Shown here in pieces: positions 13,451 through 24,366 of a DNA stretch of 64,000 bases. How positions within the stretch are numbered: position 1 is the stretch's first letter; every line of letters starts with the position of its first letter. Source of the DNA: Sisyra terminalis (Eukaryota; Arthropoda; Insecta; Neuroptera; Sisyridae); the NCBI GenBank assembly GCA_958496175.1, contig OY292274.1:68582630-68646629 (forward strand), given 5' to 3'. The notes beneath the pieces were generated by a model that saw only the letters and a program-made list of their open reading frames with translations, made no database searches and was not told the DNA's origin. The position numbers and the translations under genes were made by a program.

Positions 13451-14835
13451 CAAGAACAAAACAAACGGGACTGCCAAATATTTCATCTAAAATTAAGTTA
13501 TTTGCATTAAAAATAAATAAATTTAGAATTTGCATATTTCCAGAAAGGTTGAAGAACCAATGGAAAGTAGTCTAACGATTTAAGTTCAAGAATAACAATT
13601 TACATTGTTCAATAATTAGTAATTACAACTGTTGATACAAGAAATGACGCGCAAATATGGGTTAATTAAACATTTTATAATAAAAAGCACAAAGTACATA
13701 TCCCTAATCGGAAAAAAAATCAAAAATAGCATTGAATTTTTTTGCACGCCGCTGTCTGAAGAGTGAAAAGGACAAGATGAAAAAAAATGTATGATAATTT
13801 CAAATTTAAATTTGTACTAATTTGCATTATACAATTATTCCGGATAAACATCTCCAATGCTTTTTCTGTCATTCCATCTTTTTGCTATGTAATTACTATG
13901 ATCCACCTAAGATTACCCCTAAGATTTGTGGTCATTTCTTTAAAATTTTCGCAAAAAATTTCCCTGAAATTTTCCTCAAGCGATCTGATTTGATTAAAGC
14001 CACCGGTGACCCAAACTAATTAAAATGCAATTACAATGAAGAATTAGCCACATCCAGCTCTAATAAAATAATTAATTACCATTCAATCATGTTAATTAAC
14101 ATATAATGGTCATAAATAATAGTGTGTCAAGCAATAAATTTAAATATTGACTTTTTTCCCGATAATTTTTATCATTTATTTAATAGAGATAATAACGAAA
14201 CGTTTCACTTCAACACGCTTTTCCACGTAAACTAATTGTAATTTATCGTGAAATTATATCAGTGGGTAAACATTTTTTTGTCGCAAGAATAAAATCTCGT
14301 AAGTAATTACATTTGCGGGCAAAAAAATTTTGCATTTAGCAAAATGAATATGATAATAATGGAAAATTTTTTTGATCGAAGATATTACGCAGGAATGCAC
14401 ATCAATTACGGAAATTAATTATTTACTTATTATTATTATTATTATACTGTACATCCAACTTGAACTGTTGTCAGTGGGCATATGAAGGTATAATCAATCA
14501 TTTCGACCTAAAACAAATAAAAAGGTAATACTTTCATTTGACATTTAGGTAATTGATTTTTCAATACACTTTCCCATAAGGTTGGGAAAATCGCATTGCT
14601 ATATTTATAACGACAAATGCATTGAGTAAATGTGCAATATTTTCAAGTGTATACCGTTTTGTTACAGCTAATATTATCAGAAATGAGAATTTCCATTCTA
14701 AAATCTATAATATCCAAGAATTTTCAGAGACTTTAATCACTTAAACTCCACAACTATAAAAGGATTGTTTATACTGATTACTTTTATAAGGACAAGTTAA
14801 AAAGAAACATTAAGTGGCATAATTATACCAATAAG
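13451..14835. other. AT-rich stretch with a short TTA microsatellite
   Basis: No gene was recognised. A short (TTA)n run lies near 14427-14444. Overlapping open frames at 13787-14019 are low-complexity and not supported by any domain. Confidence 0.6.
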
Positions 14836-15188
14836 CAGTGGTAACCAAGCTAGGTAACCAAGGGCCCTGGGGCCCATTTAAAAATGGGACCCCACTGCTA
14901 TGTAAACTGATTAGGTCTTATCAAATATACAAATACTTTAAAAATGTTCAGCTACTTAAGCTCTTTTTTGTGCCCTGCAGGCCAGGTAATAAAAATATTA
15001 AACAATAACAACATTAATTTCAATTGATACTAGGTATAGGTTTGGCTAATTAAACGAAATAGGAGAAGATTCAAGGGTTTATTATATAAAGGTCGGGCCT
15101 ACCAACTGACTAAATAACAATTATATTTGCAATTTTTTCCTAGCTTTAGTTTTCGAAAAAGGATCAATGACTTGGTTTAAATCCTCAA
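14836..15188 (-). mobile_element. hAT element, 3'-end fragment
   Basis: It begins with CAGTGG and the GGTAACCAAGGGCCC terminal block shared with the other hAT copies here, then runs through the element's 3' non-coding region into the last transposase codons (minus sense). The 5' half and second terminal repeat are missing; it is abutted by another repeat at about 15189. Confidence 0.8.
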
Positions 15189-15382
15189 TTGATCTTTTGT
15201 CGCTACCTATTAATCACGGCTGATTTATTCGCGAATTGAATTAAAAACAGAATAGAAAATGAGAAGTTGAGTTAGTGGTATGTACAAAAACTACTTGTAC
15301 CCCTGCTTTTATAAAACATTGTCTTCTTTCTTCCCAATTATGCTTTAAATATTTAGACTTTCTACATATGGTCAATATTCAA
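15189..15382. repeat. Interspersed repeat fragment (also at 23440-23728)
   Basis: It nearly matches 23525-23728, including TTATTCGCGAATTGAA and TGGTATGTACAAAAACTACT. Part of the family recurs near 30100 and, inverted, near 19637-19720. No termini or coding identity could be assigned. Confidence 0.7.
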
Positions 15383-16591
15383 TTCATCTCAAGAAGAAAC
15401 CATCAGACATTCTATTCAATTTTTGTACGACCATTGTCACATGTATACTGAAAAGGGAATTCAGAAACTTCTTCCGTGGTTAATTTTATTACTTAGCACA
15501 ACTCCATCGGCAATTTCGTCTTCAGTATCAAAATATTCACCTTTGGTTTATTCTCGAATTGTTATTACGTCATCGTATAATGTCTTATATCCTTTTAAAC
15601 TGTGACAAGGCCTCTCATTGGCGTATAAGTTAAACTCTTTAGATAAAACCAACCTCAAGGATCAATGTCCTTCTCCAACGGAGGTCATCAACGGTTTTTT
15701 TAAGCCCACTTTGTTTTCGATTAACCGAGTCAATATTCGCTTGAGGAATTCCAAATTTGCTATCAAATTAAGATTTAAATGTCGGGTCCAGAGGCGTAGC
15801 TAGGTAACCAAGGGCCCATTAAAAAATGGGGCCCCACTGCATTAGGTACACTGATTAGGTTTTATCAAATAAAAATATGAAATATACAAATACTTTAAAA
15901 ATGCTAAGCTACTTAAGCTCTTTTTTGTGCACTGCAGGGCAGGTAATAAAAATATTAAACTATAACAACATAAATTTCAATTGATACTAGGTATAGGTTT
16001 GGCTAATTAAACGAAATAGGAGAAGATTCAAGGGTTTATTATATAAATTTCGGGCCTACCAACTGACTAAATAACAATAATATTTGTAATTTTTTCCTAG
16101 CTTTAGTTTTCGAAAAAGGATCAATGACTTGGTTTAAATCCAGGCTTGATGCAGTTTTGTTTGTCAATTGCTATTAGCGATAAATATCGGAGTCGAGTTT
16201 GGCCCATATTATTTCTTAAATAATTTTTTATTATTTTTAATTTGATAAAAGGCCTTTTAGCTGCTGCAAAAGTGACAGGAATTGTAAAGAATAATAACAT
16301 TGCTGTAAATACTTCCGTTAAGTTGCATTCTAGCACTCCATATTTGCTCATTATTTGCTTACATAATTGGTGAACTTCCAACTGAATTTCCAAAAGTTCA
16401 GTTCGATTGAGATTTCTGGTAAGGATTCGAGGGCCCCGGGGCACTGCCCCGCCTAGCCCCTAGGTAGCAACACCACTGGTCGGGTCTAACTCCATCTTCA
16501 GGGATCACAGTGCACTTCTTCACTCCCCTGCTGTAGAGATGGATTCCCGCAGGAGCGTTGGAGGCCAATTTTCGGATGAATCTAGAGCCAT
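15383..16591 (-). pseudogene. IDH3A-like: Isocitrate dehydrogenase (NAD) alpha subunit retropseudogene, split by hAT
   Basis: On the minus strand, a broken ATG near 16591 is followed by SRFIRKLASNAPAGIHLYSR and CTVIPEDGVRPD. These match the mitochondrial leader and first strand of the NAD-IDH alpha subunit (family form CTLIPGDGIGPE). After a 690-bp hAT insertion the reading resumes at KFGIPQANIDSVNR, then the NK-GLK-PL and LYAN.RPC.SL.GYKT motifs, a TEE-VSEFPFQYTC block, and finally MSDGFFLR. About 30 codons between GDG and KFGIPQ are deleted, and there are stops and frameshifts. The exonic blocks lie contiguously without introns, so a processed copy is likely. The second half of the enzyme is absent. 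Family identity is strong; it is certainly non-functional. Confidence 0.85.
15789..16478 (-). mobile_element. hAT element, internally deleted, 8-bp TSD
   Basis: Terminal repeats CAGAGGCGTAGCTAGG and (complement) CAGTGGTGTTGCTACC bound 690 bp. A perfect 8-bp duplication GTCGGGTC lies at 15781-15788 and 16479-16486, as expected for hAT transposition. The minus strand 16121-16444 encodes the C-terminal part of a hAT transposase: a TELLEIQLEVHQLC stretch, then FTIPVTFAAAKRPFIKLK and YLRNNMGQTRLRYLSL, the dimerisation region. The N-terminal zinc finger and catalytic core are missing, so it is non-autonomous. It sits inside the IDH3A-like pseudogene. Confidence 0.92.
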
Positions 16592-17997
16592 TGGGTTTTT
16601 CGATCGTCAAAATGGTTTTAAAAACGTCTTGAATGAGTCATAAAAATTGGAGACTTCTCTCCGACTCGATCGAATTAGAGTCTCAAGGAAGCCACAAAAA
16701 CCACGTGCATGTATATAGGAAATAAAAAATCAAAGTTTGTAACTTAAAATTTACAATTTTGGGACCCATTTTATAGCTGAAACGATGAAATTACAGTTAT
16801 TTTATTAAGAAATGGTATCTATAATTACTAACCAGGAGTTTTTCTTCTAAAATTATTCATTTTTCAAGTAATCTCACGTGTTACTGACCAGGTTTTTCGT
16901 TTGAAATGAATCGGTTTAATTCATCCCGATCTTATTCCATTAGTAGAATAACCCCGAACCATACCGGGCTTAACATTTGATAAACGGATATGGAAGGAGG
17001 CCATGTTGCACCATGTGGTCATGGATGTACTTATTTTAATGCCACGTGAATAATTCAATTAAAGTAAGCCCAAAACGATAATTTCTTAACTTCAACCACA
17101 TTACAAAAAATCAGGTCTGACAATGAAAATGTAATTAGTTAACCTATAAAAATTAACATTTAATTACAGTGAACATTAAGACCCCTCGAGAACAATATGC
17201 CTCATTGTGAACGAGTTACTTAGGCTCGATGATTATATATTGTCGGGGCAGTAGCGGCAGCACTATCCGTACGCAATCTTCCCAAGTCCGGCAGCCAAAT
17301 ATCGTCGTGGATCACCCGTAGAAGACTGCAGGAGGTCACCCCGACACACAATACCGTGTTCGTCGGGTACCCCATCCAGTTGCCACCTAATAACCGCAGC
17401 TTATTAATACCTCCATCTCCGTTCAAGTCCGATGCAGGGCCTCTTTGAACAAGCCGCGCAGAAGCTGTCAGCTATTAAGCTCGCAATAGGGGGCTGATAA
17501 CCCACTTGAAATATCCAACCAACATACAACAAATCTTCGTATAAAAACCCTTAACATTGGTTCATTTTTTTGTTGTACTTCTATCTTTCTTCCACGCATT
17601 ACCCGGACAGGTATAAAACCCACAACAATCATTAGCTAGCGATTTTGAAAATATTAAATTATAATTTTTCTTTTATAGGAAATGGAGACGAGCAAATGCA
17701 TTGGGTGTGAATATTCGATGGTCTGTCTTGCTTTTTGATATATTTTTCTTGCTCTTTTAAGCGATGAATGAAAGTTTTTAATTGACTATGGCTGAAAATG
17801 TGGCCACTATTTATTATAAACTATGTAATTAATTATCATTCACCACACACATCACACACGTCTTTAATTTGACGTCAAATATTCACAAAAACCGGTGCAT
17901 AGCCAGACGAATAATTCGAATTCGATTGTATCAAGTATAATGCGAAATTGGAAAATGGAAGAGTTTTGTTCCGTTTTAATTAAAAACTACTTATTGG
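16592..17997. other. Intergenic, with a GC-richer island at about 17220-17530
   Basis: Up to about 16640 may be remnant 5' UTR of the IDH3A-like pseudogene. Most of the rest is AT-rich and featureless. The block 17220-17530 is clearly richer in G+C than its surroundings and carries a minus-strand 68-codon open frame with no recognisable family. It may be a decayed gene or element fragment. Confidence 0.5.
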
Positions 17998-18666
17998 CAG
18001 TGGCGTAGCTACGTAGGGGCTAGGCGGGGCAGTGCCCCGGGACCCTCGAATCCTTACTAGAAATCTCTATCGAACTGAACTTTTGGAAATCCAGTTGGAA
18101 GTTCACCAATTATATAAGGAAATAATGAGCAAATATGGAGTGCTAGAATGCCATCTAACGGAAATATTTACAGCTATGTTTTTATTCTTTACAATTCCTG
18201 TCACTTCTGCAGCAACTGAAAGGTCATTTAGCAAATTAAAAATAATAAAAAAATATTTGACAAATAAAATGGGACAAACTCGACTCCGACATTTATCGCT
18301 AAAACCAATTGAAAACAAAACCACATTAAGCCTAGATTTAAACGAAGTTATTGATACTTTTGCGAAAACTAAAGCTAGGAAAAAATTGCAAATATAATTG
18401 ATATTTAGTCAGTTGGTAGGCCCGAAATTTATATAATAAACCCTTGAATATTCTCTATTTCATTTTATTAGCCAAACCTATACCTAGTATCAATTGAAAT
18501 TTATGTTGTTATAGTTTAATATTATTATTACCTGCCCTGCAGTGCACAAAAAAGAGCTTAAGTAGCTTAGCATTTTTAAAGTATTTGTATATTTCATATT
18601 TTTATTTGATAAAACCTAATCAGTTTACATAGCAGTGGGGCCCTTGGTTACCTAGCTACGCCACTG
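17998..18666 (+). mobile_element. hAT element, near-complete non-autonomous copy
   Basis: It runs from CAGTGGCGTAGCTACG to the matching inverted end CTAGCTACGCCACTG, 669 bp. The interior is the 3' transposase segment plus 3' non-coding region of the same family as 15789-16478. No 8-bp duplication is visible because its right end abuts a truncated sister copy directly. Confidence 0.88.
18032..18397 (+). pseudogene. hAT transposase C-terminal fragment (121 codons open)
   Basis: The translated product starts MPRDPRILTRNLYRTELLEI and contains FTIPVTSAATERSFSKLK and KYLTNKMGQTRLRHLSL, the typical C-terminal dimerisation motif of hAT transposases (zinc finger MYM-type 1-like group). It ends with a basic KTKARKKLQI tail. 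Of the copies here this one stays closest to the family form (ATERSFSKLK). It lacks the DNA-binding domain and the catalytic acidic residues upstream, so it cannot be an active transposase. The start codon lies in the fused 5' terminal region and may be incidental. Confidence 0.75.
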
Positions 18667-19284
18667 GATCGAACTGAACTTTTGGAAATCCAGTTGGAAG
18701 TTCACCAATTATATAAGGAAATAATGAGCAAATATGGAGTGCTAGAATGCCATCTAACGGAAATATTTACAGCAATGTTTTTATTCTTTACAATTCCTGT
18801 CACTTCTGCAGCAGCTGAAAGGCCTTTTATCAAATTAAAAATAATAAAAAATTATTTAAGAAATAATATGGGCCAAACTCGACTCCGATATTTATCGCTA
18901 ATAGCAATCGACAAACAAAACTGCATCAAGCCTGGATTTAAACCAAGTCATTGATACTTTTGCGAAAACTAAAGCTAGGAAAAAATTGCAAATATAATTG
19001 ATATTTAGTCAGTTGGTAGGCCCGAAATTTATATAATAAACCCTTGAATATTCTCTATTTCGTTTTATTAGCCAAACCTATACCTAGTATCAATTGAAAT
19101 TTATGTTGTTATAGTTTAATATTTTTATTACCTGCCCTGCAGTGCACAAAAAAGAGCTTAACTAGCTTAGCATTTTCAAAGTATTTGTACATTTAATATT
19201 TTTATTTGATAAAACCTAATCAGTTTACCTAATGCAGTGGGGCCCCATTTTTAATGGGCCCTTGGTTACCTAGCTACGCCTCTG
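18667..19284 (+). mobile_element. hAT element, 5'-truncated copy
   Basis: It begins abruptly at ATCGAACTGAACTTTTGG inside the transposase segment and ends with CTAGCTACGCCTCTG. The right flank TACCCGAC is a one-base variant of the reverse complement (GACCCGAC) of the duplicated target found at 15781-15788, and is followed by the same IDH3A-like sequence. This is therefore the same insertion as 15789-16478, carried along in an inverted duplication. Confidence 0.85.
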
Positions 19285-19650
19285 TACCCGACATTTAAGT
19301 CTTAATTTGATAGCAAATTTGGAATTCCTCAAGCGAATATTGACTCGGTTAATCGAAAACAAAGTGGGCTTAAAAAAACCGTTGATGACCTCCGTTGGAG
19401 AAGGACATCAATCCTTAATTTTGGTTTTATCTAAAGAGTTTAACTTATACGCCAATGAGAGGCCTTGTCGCAGTTTAAAAGGATATAAGACATTATACGA
19501 TGACGTAATAACAATTCGAAAATAAACCAAAGGTGAATATTTTGATACTGAAGACGAAATTGCCGATGGAGTTGTGCTAAGTATTAAAATTAACCACGGA
19601 AGAAGTTTCTGAATTCCCTTTTCAGTATACATGTGAAAACTGAATTATTT
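19285..19650 (+). pseudogene. IDH3A-like: Second, inverted copy of the IDH3A-like pseudogene (middle part)
   Basis: The plus strand encodes [36 protein letters not shown] and TKGEYFDTEDEIADGVVLSI, matching the NAD-IDH alpha region around the RP.RS..G substrate-binding segment and the TEGEYSGIEH motif. A stop at TIRK*TKGEY and a frameshift before TTEEVSEFPFQYTC confirm decay. It matches 15430-15788 in inverted orientation, including the adjacent hAT junction. Confidence 0.85.
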
Positions 19651-19795
19651 ACCAATTTGCGAATGGAAAAAGTTCGCGAATTTTTGAAAAAATGAAGTAG
19701 AGAGTGAGATGTTACCAGAGATTGCCTTGTAGAAATGGTACTTGTACCAAATCATGAATATTTTACTTAAACAAAAATTCTGTATTTATAATATA

Positions 19796-20821
19796 CTAGC
19801 TGATCCCCGCGACTTCGTCTGCGTAACATAAATAGATATGTTGGAAATAGATAGAAAGCGTGGAAGGAAATTCGAATATTTTATTTATTTTCAATAACAA
19901 TAATTGATTTTCAAGTTTTTCTAAATACCGAAGGAAAGTTGGGTTGGAAGATTTTATTTTTTGATTGATAATGAAATATATGACAAAAAATTGCTCCCTT
20001 AAGGTTAAATAATTGCTCCAGGTCACAATCATTGGTTTATAAAAATTAAATTTTAAAAAAGTTTGATTGTTGAAAAACAAACAAAAATTAAAAACTGCCT
20101 CTTTGGTATTTGGTATAAGTACCTACTTCCTAAACTTTCATTCTAATTAAGTGAAATGACGTTATTTAAAATGTTGTTATTAAAATGACATAACAAAAAC
20201 AGACATTTATTATTAATTCATTATTTATTTATTTTTAACACTTATTAAATTCAAAATTTCGATTGTTGATTAACTCTAAATTTTCTCATACAAACTTAGT
20301 GACCCCTTTTACTCTTTTAGGGTAGAAATTTAAAAAAAAAGAAGCCATTACGCTATTAACATCAACTATGTGTTTTGTATATATAAAGGTTTATGTTTCA
20401 AAGAGGCAATTTTTTAAAATTTAAATTGAATTTACTGTGCTTTTTATCAGTTCAACTAAAAATATTTTTACAGATTATTGTTTAACTTTAAATTATCTTT
20501 CCAATGATATATAACTCACCTGTTTAAAGTAAAAATTTCTGTTTTCATCCCTAAGGAATACCTTCCCTTATTATTTTTTTGGAATGATAAGTAGCCTATA
20601 GTCTGTGGGAAATTGTGTTGAATCTTAATACCAAATTTCATTAAATTTGGTTGTTCCGTTCTTTAGTTAAATCGGGACACACAGACAGACAGACAGACAG
20701 ACAAAAATTTTAAAAATGTTAAATTTGGAGTAAGGGCCTCTTGAAACAAATATTTACCCTAAAATTGGGTTCAAAATCGAAATGTACAGACAGACGTAAG
20801 AATTTTATATATTAGTATAGA
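19796..20821 (-). mobile_element. Helitron-type element, non-autonomous
   Basis: Read on the minus strand it starts TCTATACTAATATATAAAAT and ends with a CGC-A-GAC/GTCGCG hairpin, then about 10 nt, then CTAG. The flanks are A (19795) and T (20822). Helitrons insert between A and T, begin TC and end hairpin-CTRR, so structure and flanks agree. The interior is AT-rich with a CAGA-type microsatellite (20686-20703). No Rep/helicase coding is present. Confidence 0.8.
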
Positions 20822-22254
20822 TATAGATGTTCTGAAACACAAATATTATTTACTATATAACGTATTTAACGAAAACCATCTTCTTCGTTTCTTATTATAT
20901 ATCTGATTTTAAATTCACTGGGTTCCACCTCTACAACCACATCTTTTGAACAATTCTTCAGTTGAAAATATGAACATTGACGGGAAATATGTTTTATCTG
21001 AAGAAAATTGCTTTGGAAATTTCTGCAAAAATGATATTAGCAATAATAAAAAGTAATTATTTCAGTATTCTGATTACCAGTATTGTTTAATAGTTTATTT
21101 TGGCTTTTAATTTTATTTTTTGGTATAAAATCATGAATTATATCCATCCCTTTTAATATTTCCAGTAAATGTTGATTTCTTTCAATTTCAAATGTGATAG
21201 ATGTAAAAACGTGGTAAACGTGAAAACATACCAACTTGAAAAAAATTTCCCCCATGCATTCCTACCAACCCATTTCTAGTACTTGTCTATTCTTGATACT
21301 TTGACCAATAATCCTCGTCAAAACTACCTATAAGGGGAATTTAACTCATTTAAATTTCATAAATAATTAAGAATTTAAAGTCCACAATGAGCGCCCATCA
21401 CATCGCCCTTCTTTTCTCGCGCTGATATAATAAATCTACTGGATTTTTTGTGTAGTCCTCACATTATTAAGTATTTCTTTTCATGGAAAAATGTATTAGG
21501 AATTTTTATTATAATGAAACTAAAGTTTGCGCCTCGTCTTACGAAAACATTAACGTGAGTAATGTGGTACCTACCATACACTCCACACAAAAAGGAGGTG
21601 GGCCCTATTAATTTGTTTTAGTCTGGCTGGTGTACCCTGTGCACCCTGCCGTCGGCCCATATTATGAGAATATAAGCTACCGACAACATGTCCAATTCGA
21701 TATGAAATTTTATAATTAATGATGTTGCACAGAATATTATAAATAATATAAAATACTTATGATAGAGGAATGCACACCTCTACCACCGTCTACGTATATT
21801 ATATTATATTATCAACACATGAAAGAAAATTAAATTGACCCTTGGACACCATCAGTTTTTGGATATTTCAATGGGATCGCCGTTTTAACAAGTCCATTCA
21901 GCCTCTGGTAGCCAAGTTTTATGGGGGTTTTTCAAAAAAAAAAAAAATCATAATTAATGATTTTAAAAAAAAAATCCTACAAGAAAATCAAACGATTGAT
22001 GTAATCCAGATAAAATAAATGATGAGGGAGATTGCAACGAAAAAAAAGGAATAAATTTTCATACTTTTCGTCGCAGAGTCTAAAAAATTGAAAAAATTAG
22101 GATTGATGTTTCAAAAGTTTTCATTTTAACTAACCAAAGTAGAAACTTCAACATAATTATTTCCTCTGGTACATCTTTTCAATGTATTTTGCAATTTTAA
22201 AGAATTTGGACTCATCAACCTAAACATTCTAATAGTCTTCATAACCATTTGCGT
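20822..22254. other. AT-rich stretch including a repeat copy at about 20960-21312
   Basis: The segment 21044-21312 repeats 3' portions of 22614-23117 and 23729-24375 (shared ATCATGAATTATATCCAT and CCTACCAACCCATTTCTA). The rest shows no gene or recognisable element. Short poly-A runs occur at 21937-21975. Confidence 0.6.
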
Positions 22255-22617
22255 CATTTATTTTGAAAGTGAGTTAAGTCCATTTCAAGAACAATCCCTA
22301 TAGTATTATCATTTTTAACCATAGCGACATAAGAACGGAGGAGAGGAGAGATTTGGAAGAAAACAATTTGGGGATTGGGGTTGGAATGATCAACTAATTT
22401 TGGATGAACCAATAGGATCAAGATCTATAGCTCATCGACTTGCCAACTGAGTAAGATATTGTTGGAAATTTAAGTTTATTTTTGGTGGTTTTCCCAAAGG
22501 AATTGAACCGTTTATTTTTAAAGTGAACCCGTAGGTTTTTAGCGTTATTGATCCTTGATCTATCCAGCGATTCCTTAAATCAGCGGGATGGTATGGATTC
22601 GTTATAAAATTTGACAT
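22255..22617 (-). repeat. Low-copy repeat with a decayed ORF (copy 1)
   Basis: The minus strand carries an open frame at 22432-22617 including YGFTLKINGSIPLGKPPKIN, followed downstream by GTTAAAAATGATAATACTATAGGG and ACTTAACTCACTTTCAAAAT. The same order recurs, in part, near 48290-49140, 49640-49880 and 50270-50880. In the ORF the differences from the 50.6-kb copy are nearly all amino-acid changing, so it does not look like a maintained protein. Family unknown. Confidence 0.65.
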
Positions 22618-23117
22618 TAATTTAAACTTATTTTGGTTAATTTTTGTTTAAAAAAGAGTACTGGTATACTTTGTTTTACCCTCGAAAGTTTGGGAGCAAT
22701 CATTTGACTAATTGTACTAAGATTTATTGAATTATATTATTTAGTACATCAATTATAACTTAAAATATTTACAAACACGTATTTAAACTTAAAAAACTAT
22801 GAAATCTAAAAATAAAAAAAGGTTTCATTAAAATTTCCTCCAATTGCTAGTATTACATAAATGGTTTAACAATTTTTCACTGGTCGATTTGGCTTCGCCA
22901 TAAAAACTCATCAATAATAAGAAAAAAAAAATTATCAGACCAGAACTTCTATGAAAATGTCTGCAAAATTTTGAAATTATTCGCAAAAATAAAGAAATAT
23001 GAAGTAATGGTATCAATTTCTGTATACCTGTACTGTTTATTATTTTACTTTGGCCTTTTATTTTCTTTTTTTGGTACAAGATCATGAATTATATCCATTC
23101 CATTTAATATTTCCCGT
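22614..23117. repeat. About 500-bp direct repeat, copy 1 (pairs with 23729-24243)
   Basis: Shares the GTACTGGTATACTTT, CTCGAAAGTTTGGGAGCAA and TTCACTGGTCGATTTGGCTT blocks in the same order as 23729-24243. The two are direct repeats about 1.1 kb apart with a fold-back element and another repeat between them. No coding potential recognised. Confidence 0.75.
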
Positions 23118-23127
23118 TAATTTTTAT

Positions 23128-23432
23128 TATAAAAATATTCGTGACGTATTGCCCAGATACGTATTTCGATTGCCAAGCAACCCTTCTGTGAATCATCACA
23201 AAGCAGTTACGGAGTGATTCAAACTACTTGATGACAACTGAGGAAGATTGCTTGGCAATCGAAATACGTATTTGGGCAATACGTCACAAATATTTTTGTT
23301 TGAACTTCTGTTGAAATTTATGTTTATGGTATGATTTTTATATATTATTATATCAGATTATACTGCATAAATTGGACCGCAATATATTCTATAAATTGTA
23401 TACACAGTATTACTGTTCAAAGTCAGCAAAAA
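23128..23432. mobile_element. Penelope-like fold-back repeat, copy A
   Basis: Left and right arms are inverted copies around GTGACGTATTGCCCAGATAC and its complement. The right arm continues through TTGAACTTCTGTT to GTATACACAGTATTACTG. The spacer carries CACAAAGCAGTTACGGAGTG. The family recurs at 26909, 27768, 34616 and 57327. The arm contains a hammerhead-like core, a feature known from Penelope-like retroelements; no reverse transcriptase is encoded here. Confidence 0.75.
23231..23281 (+). ncRNA. Hammerhead-ribozyme-like motif (copy A, right arm)
   Basis: CTGAGGA (23238-23244, fits CUGANGA) is followed by a stem GATTGC-TTG-GCAATC, then GAAA (23261-23264) and TACGTATT, giving a very short stem III and a possible UH cleavage site. 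An unpaired A sits between the core and stem II, which is non-canonical. Activity is not shown; this is a motif call. Confidence 0.45.
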
Positions 23433-23439
23433 AATCTTC

Positions 23440-23728
23440 TTTTGACTCTCTACTTCGTTTTTTTTCAAAAATTCGCGTACTTTTTCCATTCGCAAATTTG
23501 TTAAAAATTCAGTTTTGGTAAATACTTGATCTTTTGTCGCTATCTATTAATCTCGGCTGATTTATTCGCGAATTGAAATAAAAACAGAATAGAAAATAAA
23601 ACACTGAGTTAGTGGTATGTACAAAAACTACTTGTACCCAAGCTTTTATAAAATATTGTCGTTTTTCTTCCCAATTATGCTTTAAATATTTAGACTTTGT
23701 ACATATGATCAATATTCAATTCATTAAT
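23440..23728. repeat. Interspersed repeat (same family as 15189-15382)
   Basis: Matches 15189-15382 closely over its right half. Its left part (near 23440-23515) matches the reverse complement of 19637-19715 (TTCGCGAATTTTTGAAAAAA region). A minus-strand 67-codon open frame is shared with the decayed copy but has no recognised homolog. Confidence 0.65.
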
Positions 23729-24243
23729 ACATTAATTTAAACCAATTTTGGTTAAATTTTCTTAAAAAATAGTACTGGTATACTTTCTTTTACCCTCGAA
23801 AGTTTGGGAGCAACCATTTGAATAATTGTACTAAGATTTATCGAATTATATTATTTAGTACATCAATTATAACTTAAAATATTTATAAACACGTACTTCA
23901 ACTTAAAAAAAACTATGAAATCTAAAAATAAAAAAAAGGTTTCATTAAATTTTTCTCCAATTGCTAGCATTACATAAATGGCTTGACAATTTTTCACTGG
24001 TCGATTTGGCTTCGCCATAAAAACTCACCAATAATAAGAAAAAAAATTATCAGACGAGAATTTCTATGGAAATGTCCGAAAAATTTGGAGGTTATTCGCA
24101 AAAATAAAGAAATATGAAGTAATTGTATCAATTCCAGTATACCTGCATTGTTTATTACTTTACTTTGGCCTTTTATTTTTTGTTTTGGGTACAAGATCAT
24201 GAATTATATCCATTCCTTTTTAATATTTTCAGTTAATTTTTAT
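23729..24243. repeat. About 500-bp direct repeat, copy 2
   Basis: Second copy of 22614-23117, with the same block order and small indels in A runs. It continues to about 24375 with sequence shared with 21190-21312. No gene recognised. Confidence 0.75.
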
Positions 24244-24366
24244 TTCCACGTTGTAAGTTTATTTCTGAATATTTTAAATATGGCGGTAGATGTCAACACG
24301 TGATGAAAATACCAACTTAAACAAAAGTTCTCCCATGCAGTCCTACCAACCCATTTCTATACTTTG

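Noticed and set aside
15423..15803. Plus-strand frames over the IDH3A-like pseudogene (also 19408-19632 minus)
   Set aside because: Antisense to the recognisable IDH motifs; no independent support.
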